A stretch of DNA of 64,000 bases from Gracilaria vermiculophylla (Eukaryota; Rhodophyta; Florideophyceae; Gracilariales; Gracilariaceae). The stretch spans positions 1,745,506-1,809,505 of the forward strand of contig JAHNZQ020000010.1 of the NCBI GenBank assembly GCA_019155205.2, read 5' to 3'. The translations under genes were made by a program, and so were the position numbers. The notes beneath the pieces were generated by a model. It was not told the DNA's origin. It ran no database searches and saw only the letters and a program-made list of their open reading frames with translations. Shown here piece after piece: positions 62,806-64,000 of the stretch; within the stretch, counting starts at the first letter, position 1, and each line of letters opens with the position of its first letter.

Positions 62806-64000
62806 CTTGTTATCAAACTTGCGCTTTCAGTGCGTCTATTATGCGCTGAGATGAGAAGGACACGGATAATCTTGAGTGGTGACATATTTTCTTGCAGCAA
62901 ATGCTAACGTAATTTTCTCATAAATTTCGAATTCAGTTTGACTGCTTGTGTTGCGTTGCACATCTGAACCGGCAATGAACCATCGCCAACTCTCTTTCTG
63001 ACACTCTACTTTTCTTGCCCTTGTAAAGAACTGCTCAAGGTTAGCAATATTGGGACCAAAAGGTTTGATTTCTCAAGGAATGGGAACGCGAAGGTGCACG
63101 ACTGCAGTTTCCGCGTTGGAAAACATGGGAGGGTGTCTCTCGACGGTCGTCTCATTCTCTCAGAGACACCTGAAAGACTGCAATTGAAACAAAGATAAAT
63201 AGTTGGATACAATACTCAGACTTCACCAACACACAAGATGCAGTTAGGCTGGGTTCATTGCAGTTTTGAACAGGAAAAAAAGAATTTCTCGATATCTCTT
63301 CAGTTGGAATGGGATTAAACAGAATGCTGCTTTAATCGCTTTCAAAGAAGAAGCACATTCGTCCATCCCGAGAGATTATGCGTATCTAGCACAAGAGATT
63401 ATTCGGACTATGCAGTCTACTGCGACTGGATGAATAACGGGCGGCGACGGAAGTCTTTCCCACGCATTTCGAAGCACAAGTAGACCAAAGGGCATGTACC
63501 ATTGAGAAGGCAAAAGTACAACGTGACAATTACGGATTCTATTGCATGCACAGAGAAAACAAGAGCAGATATTTCAAGACTGCTCCCCAACGCTGTTTCA
63601 ATGCAGAAATTACGGCCTGATTCCAAAAGCACCAATGAATTTCAGAAAAGGAAGTTATTTTATAGTTTGGATACGGAGCTGAAAGTGCACATACATACTC
63701 GATTAGCTTTATTCAAAACGGTTGTCGTCTCCAGAGACAAAATGTTGCCAACTTAGGTTTGGTAAGCTTTGGGCCCTGAGGCGAGCGCATTTTGGACGAC
63801 GTGAAAACAGACATCAATGAAAAGTTATGTATTTGACATCGTGTAACTCAAGTTCATCATAGGGAGCTTGCTATGGCACAGGCTCTTCCATTGGAGTCAT
63901 GGCAGAAAGCAACGAGTCTTTTTTAGCACTAGAATGGATAAGGCAGTGTGCAACCATCCGACTGCGAACACGGTATGTTTCCAGCCAAGTGGCTGTACTC
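62806..64000. other. 1.2-kb terminal region, no supported gene
   Basis: Short frames only, up to about 84 codons, none protein-like. The SAC3/GANP promoter must lie in the first part. It runs off the window end. Confidence 0.45.

Overview
The window is nuclear DNA of a photosynthetic eukaryote with a primary plastid, most likely a red alga; the clade is an inference. Genes sit on both strands with no operon logic. They have small spliceosomal introns (62-131 nt) and encode nuclear and cytoplasmic eukaryotic proteins (MAT1, REV7, an F-box protein, Rab geranylgeranyltransferase alpha, a PAK kinase, VPS2/CHMP2, U2AF65, WDR48, SAC3/GANP). They also encode plastid-directed proteins: a thylakoid-lumen pentapeptide protein and a lumenal cyclophilin, both with twin-arginine signals, a Tic22-like protein, release factor 1 and a RsfS/Iojap factor. 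The plastid precursors begin directly with a transit-peptide-like segment and no ER signal, which argues for a primary plastid. A Rho-type PAK kinase argues against the green lineage. The assignment would need phylogeny.

Layout. 1-7.8 kb is an extremely GC-rich block: MAT1 (3' part only), REV7, an F-box protein, an unrecognised 559-residue protein on the minus strand, and RabGGTase alpha. 8-17.3 kb is more balanced: PAK kinase (minus), RF1 (plus), an RluA-type pseudouridine synthase (plus) and the lumenal pentapeptide protein (minus), the last two ending 6 nt apart. 17.9-38.8 kb is gene-poor and AT-richer: Tic22-like, a decayed LINE-type retroelement fragment, two unrecognised proteins, VPS2, a six-exon lumenal cyclophilin with a 24-nt exon, and an unresolved cysteine-rich locus. 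38.8-50.4 kb holds a single-pass membrane protein, a LON-domain protein, cytochrome b561, a PPIL3-type cyclophilin, a RING-H2 protein, an amidohydrolase, RsfS and a small unknown protein. 52.1-62.8 kb holds a bZIP factor, an ADA3-like coactivator with four exons, a U2AF65-like factor, a coiled-coil membrane protein, WDR48 and a SAC3/GANP protein. The last 1.2 kb has no recognisable gene.

All 13 introns I could place by protein homology or frame start with GTAAG or GTACG, and almost all have a CTAAC or CTGAC branch site. This gives a simple splicing grammar for the genome. The U2AF65-like gene in the window appears to lack the second RRM. Many genes are divergent pairs sharing GC-rich promoters (RsfS/108-aa protein, bZIP/ADA3-like, coiled-coil protein/WDR48, PPIL3/RING), and three of these promoters carry CACGTG G-boxes. 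One holds five within 280 bp. The gene-poor parts hold striking inverted repeats (10.43 kb and 38.42-38.56 kb). I did not find a defence-type or otherwise clearly new multi-gene system. The best candidates for novelty are the PAK kinase with two Rho-binding motifs, the reduced U2AF65, the nested palindrome, the G-box cluster and several unrecognised proteins.
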